Source: Halorhabdus sp. CBA1104 (GTDB lineage: Archaea > Halobacteriota > Halobacteria > Halobacteriales > Haloarculaceae). Taken from it: 64,000 bases of DNA. Below are positions 61,261 to 64,000 of the stretch, piece by piece. The notes beneath the pieces were generated by a model, which saw only the letters and a list, made by a program, of their open reading frames with translations, was not told where the DNA came from and searched no databases. Position 1 is the stretch's first letter. Each line of letters begins with the position of its first letter. Made by a program: the position numbers and the translations under genes. The stretch covers positions 1,736,001 through 1,800,000 of the forward strand of contig NZ_CP033878.1 in the NCBI RefSeq assembly GCF_009690625.1, in the 5' to 3' direction.

Positions 61261-63822
61261 ATGAACACAGTCGAACGGTACGCGGCGTTCGTAACGACCC
61301 ATAGCAAGCTCGTGATTGCGCTCATGCTCGTGGCGACGCTGGTCGTCGGGGCGGGGGCGGGGAGCGTCGATTCGGGACTCACGATCGCGAGTTTCGAGAG
61401 CGATTCGCCCGAGGCACAGGCGCTCGATCGTATCGACGCGAACTTCACGACCGAGGGTGAGAACACGAGCGTCGTCCAGATCGTCGTTCGCGGCGAGAAC
61501 GTCCTCTCGAAATCCTCGCTGCTGGAAACGCTACGCCTCCAGCAGGCCATCAGGGACGATCCAGCCATCGAGGGGACGCTCACGGAGCGCCAGCCGGTCG
61601 TGGGGCTCGCGAACGTCGTCGCGACGACGGCAATGGCCGAAACCGAGTCCGGCGAAGCGACTGGCCCACCAGACAGCGCGCAGGGAATGGCCCCGCTGGA
61701 CGCCCAGATCGAGCACCTCGACTCGCTGTCACCAGCGCGCGTCGAGGCGATCGTCGCGGCTGTCCTCGATCCAGACCGAGAGGTTGCGGGGCCGACCGAT
61801 CCCTACTCGTTGCTCTCGACGGACTACGAGGCCGGCGCGACGACGGCTACGGGCCGGGTCCTGTTCGTCTTCCAGGACACTGGCGGCGCGGGCGGCGACG
61901 ACCTCCCGACCGAACTGGTCGAGGCCCAGTTCGCCATCGAGGACCTGGCCGAGGAGACGGTTCAGTCCGGCGAGCAGTTCGTCTTCGGAGCAGGGATCGT
62001 CAACGAGCGCTCGGCCCAGGCCACGGGCGAGAGTTTCGCGCTGATCTCGCCGATCGCCCTGCTGTTGCTCGTGACGATTCTGGGGCTGGCCTACCGTGAC
62101 GTACTGGACGTCCTGCTGGGACTGGTCGGCGTTGTCCTCGTACTGGTCTGGATGGCTGGCTTCATGGGCTGGGTCGGGATCGGCGTCACGCAGATCCTGA
62201 TCGCCGTTCCCTTCCTGCTGATTGGCCTCTCGATCGACTACGCGTTGCACGTCGTCATGCGCTATCGGGAGGCCCAACTCGACGAGACCGACTGGACGCC
62301 CCGCTCGGCCATGCGGCGTGGACTCGCGGGCGTCGTGGTCGCGATCGGTGCGGCGACAGTCACCACCGCCGTCGGATTCGCCTCGAACGTCGTCAGTCCC
62401 ATCACGTCGATCCAGGAGTTCGGCCTGGTCAGTGCGGCCGGGATCGGCTCGGCGTTCCTGGTCTTTGGCGTCCTCCTGCCGCCGCTGAAAGTCGAACTCG
62501 ACAGTCTCCTCCAGCGGATCGGCTTCTCGCGGGCGAAACGCCCGCTGGGCCGAAGTGGGATCGCCGGCCGCGTCCTGGGCGTCGGGGCCGAGTTGGCCCA
62601 GCGAGCGCCCGTGGCCGTCGTCGTCGTGGCCGTCCTGTTGAGCGCCGGCGGCGGCGTCGCGGCGACGGACATCGACACCTCGATCGACCAGGTGGACTTC
62701 CTGCCGACCGATTCCCCCGACTGGATGGACTCACTGCCAGAGGGGCTCCAGCCCGGCGACTACGACATCCGGGAAAACGCCATCTACCTCAACGAGAAAT
62801 TCGTCCAGTCCAGGGACCAATCGCGGGCGTCGTTCCTGATCGAGGGGCCCGTCACTGAGCCAGACACGCTCGATGGGCTGTGGGCCGGCGAGCGCGCACT
62901 CGCGAATACGTCGACGGCCGTCACCCTGGCCGACGGGCAACTCCGCGTGACCGGGCCTGTCGAGACGATCGATCGCGTGGCCCAGCAAAACGAGACGGTC
63001 GCGGGCCTGGTCGCCGCGAACGATCCCGACGACGACGGCCTTCCGGAGGAGAATCTGACGGCGATCTACGATGCCGTCTCCGAGGCTGCCCCCGAGGAAG
63101 CGAGTGCGGTCTTCGCCCGGAGCGACGGCACGTACACGGCCCTGCGTGTCTCGGTCGGCCTCGTCGGCGGGGCCGACACCGGCACCGTGACGAGCGAGAT
63201 GCGCGAGGTCGCGACGACGATGGAGGGAGACTCGAACCGCCGAGTGACGGCCACCGGCCGGCCGATCGTCCAGGAACTCGTCCAGCGGGGCCTGCTCACT
63301 ACGCTCGTGTGGGGCTTCCTGCTGACGTTCGTAGTTATCGCCGCCTTCCTGACGGTGATCTTCTGGCGGCGCTACGAGACGGCCTCGCTGGGGGCCGTCG
63401 TCATCGCGCCGGTGGTACTCGCCCAGGCCTGGATCTTCGGGACGATGTACCTGGCCGGGATCTCCTTCAACACCGAGACGGCGATCGTCGCCTCGATCGG
63501 GATCGGGATCGGCGTCGACTACGCCATCCACATCGGCGATCGATTCCTCGACGAACGCCACCAGCAGGGTGACCCGATCGCCGCGCTCAGGCGGACAGTC
63601 CGGGGAACCGGCGGTGCACTACTGGGCAGTGCGATCTCGACAGCCGGCGGGTTCGCCGTGCTCATGCTCGCCTTAGTCCCCTCGTTGCAGCGCTTTGGGT
63701 TCGTCACCGCGACGGCGATCGTCTATGCGTTCCTCGCGAGCGTGATCGTCCTGCCGAGTCTGCTGGTGCTGTGGAGTCGCTACGTCGATAGGTCGGTCAG
63801 TGTGGATCCGTCAGCCGAGTAA
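61261..63822 (+). CDS. RND superfamily (MMPL-type) exporter
   Basis: An 853-residue membrane protein with twelve helices in two halves. The first half: helix 1 (LVIALMLVATLVVGAGAGSV), a large external loop (~35-240), then five helices with the sterol-sensing-like block ILIAVPFLLIGLSIDYALHV. The second half repeats this (IVASIGIGIGVDYAIHIGDR), the Asp residues of the two GLSIDYA/GIGVDYA motifs being the proton relay. It exports lipids or hydrophobic compounds. It is probably controlled by the divergent TrmB-family protein. Confidence 0.92.
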   Translation: MNTVERYAAFVTTHSKLVIALMLVATLVVGAGAGSVDSGLTIASFESDSPEAQALDRIDANFTTEGENTSVVQIVVRGENVLSKSSLLETLRLQQAIRDDPAIEGTLTERQPVVGLANVVATTAMAETESGEATGPPDSAQGMAPLDAQIEHLDSLSPARVEAIVAAVLDPDREVAGPTDPYSLLSTDYEAGATTATGRVLFVFQDTGGAGGDDLPTELVEAQFAIEDLAEETVQSGEQFVFGAGIVNERSAQATGESFALISPIALLLLVTILGLAYRDVLDVLLGLVGVVLVLVWMAGFMGWVGIGVTQILIAVPFLLIGLSIDYALHVVMRYREAQLDETDWTPRSAMRRGLAGVVVAIGAATVTTAVGFASNVVSPITSIQEFGLVSAAGIGSAFLVFGVLLPPLKVELDSLLQRIGFSRAKRPLGRSGIAGRVLGVGAELAQRAPVAVVVVAVLLSAGGGVAATDIDTSIDQVDFLPTDSPDWMDSLPEGLQPGDYDIRENAIYLNEKFVQSRDQSRASFLIEGPVTEPDTLDGLWAGERALANTSTAVTLADGQLRVTGPVETIDRVAQQNETVAGLVAANDPDDDGLPEENLTAIYDAVSEAAPEEASAVFARSDGTYTALRVSVGLVGGADTGTVTSEMREVATTMEGDSNRRVTATGRPIVQELVQRGLLTTLVWGFLLTFVVIAAFLTVIFWRRYETASLGAVVIAPVVLAQAWIFGTMYLAGISFNTETAIVASIGIGIGVDYAIHIGDRFLDERHQQGDPIAALRRTVRGTGGALLGSAISTAGGFAVLMLALVPSLQRFGFVTATAIVYAFLASVIVLPSLLVLWSRYVDRSVSVDPSAE

Positions 63823-63839
63823 GCAACCGGGACAGTCCC

Positions 63840-64000
63840 CTACCGCCGGTAGTGATCTACGGTCCGAAACGCGACGTACAGGACGGCGTTGAGTACCCCC
63901 GTCAGCCAGAAGATCGCGCCGACGTTCAGCCCGAAGACGCCGGGGTCGCTGGCCGCGACGACGTCGTCGAACAGCCAGCCGACCGCGACCGCGATGATAC
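63840..64000 (-). CDS. Membrane protein, C-terminal part
   Basis: The last ~52 codons of a gene that begins beyond the window, ending VGAIFWLTGVLNAVLYVAFR then TVDHYRR and a TAG. Two hydrophobic stretches (IIAVAVGWLF; IFWLTGVLNAVLYVAF) suggest a small haloarchaeal membrane protein. It is convergent with the RND exporter, with 17 nt between stops. Family not determined. Confidence 0.6.
   Translation of the reverse strand, partial: IIAVAVGWLFDDVVAASDPGVFGLNVGAIFWLTGVLNAVLYVAFRTVDHYRR

Overview
The window is haloarchaeal chromosome. The proteins are acidic, base composition is high in GC, and many start codons sit 25-30 nt after a TATA-like element with no leader. Marker genes fit Halobacteria: CetZ, TrmB-type regulators, Amphi-Trp, TrmY, coenzyme F420 genes, DUF302, DUF1102, DUF5789, PspAB and archaeal ribosomal proteins. 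I cannot fix the genus from sequence alone.

Layout. 1-4.6 kb is the end of a glycosylation-type region: a sugar epimerase tail, a TrmB regulator, a truncated AglB/STT3 homologue, a membrane hydrolase and a phosphodiesterase-like protein. 4.8-8 kb holds a methyltransferase, TrmY, Amphi-Trp, tRNA-Pro(CGG), DUF424 and a TPR protein. 8.1-11.1 kb is mobile or accessory DNA: a MntA/HepT toxin-antitoxin pair, then thpR split by a tnpB-only IS200/IS605 (IS1341-type) element of about 1.5 kb. A ZIP transporter and a PemK/MazF-like toxin with a winged-helix partner follow. 13.0-16.1 kb is a translation and protein-targeting cluster: rpl39e, rpl31e, eif6, rpl18a, pfdA, ftsY. 16-25.8 kb carries a peroxiredoxin with a very long acidic tail, tsr3, an enolase-superfamily enzyme, rpl40e, an MBL-fold hydrolase, two antiporters and a MATE exporter. 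26-29.6 kb is the F420 locus (cofH, cofG, cofC). 29.6-43.2 kb is mostly housekeeping: cetZ with an overlapping membrane-protein gene, a glycosyltransferase, an SDR, tmk, pspAB, a DMT exporter, an Lrp regulator, htpX, a geranylgeranyl reductase, two DUF302 proteins and a rhomboid protease.

43.4-50.7 kb is the most distinctive block. It has a signal peptidase I with a large C-terminal extension, a repeat-bearing membrane-anchored exoprotein, two divergent DUF1102-type exported proteins, a DUF7344-like regulator translationally coupled to a LamG protein, and a DUF5305 membrane protein. The two DUF1102-type proteins and the LamG protein share an N-terminal export region and mature-N-terminus pattern. 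The block therefore looks like a self-contained surface or fibre assembly cassette with its own peptidase, comparable in logic to bacterial SipW/TasA; the function is inferred.

50.8-64 kb has nreA, frameshifted by what looks like loss of one copy of a 13-bp tandem repeat, an Orc1/Cdc6 gene, an M32 carboxypeptidase, an M20 peptidase, a nickel/cobalt ECF transporter (cbiM-cbiQ-cbiO) divergent from nikR, a small zinc-ribbon operon behind a 35-bp dyad, and a TrmB regulator divergent from an RND exporter around a 16-bp palindrome. A partial membrane-protein gene ends the window.

Three genes appear damaged: aglB-like (3' truncation), thpR (IS insertion) and nreA (repeat contraction).
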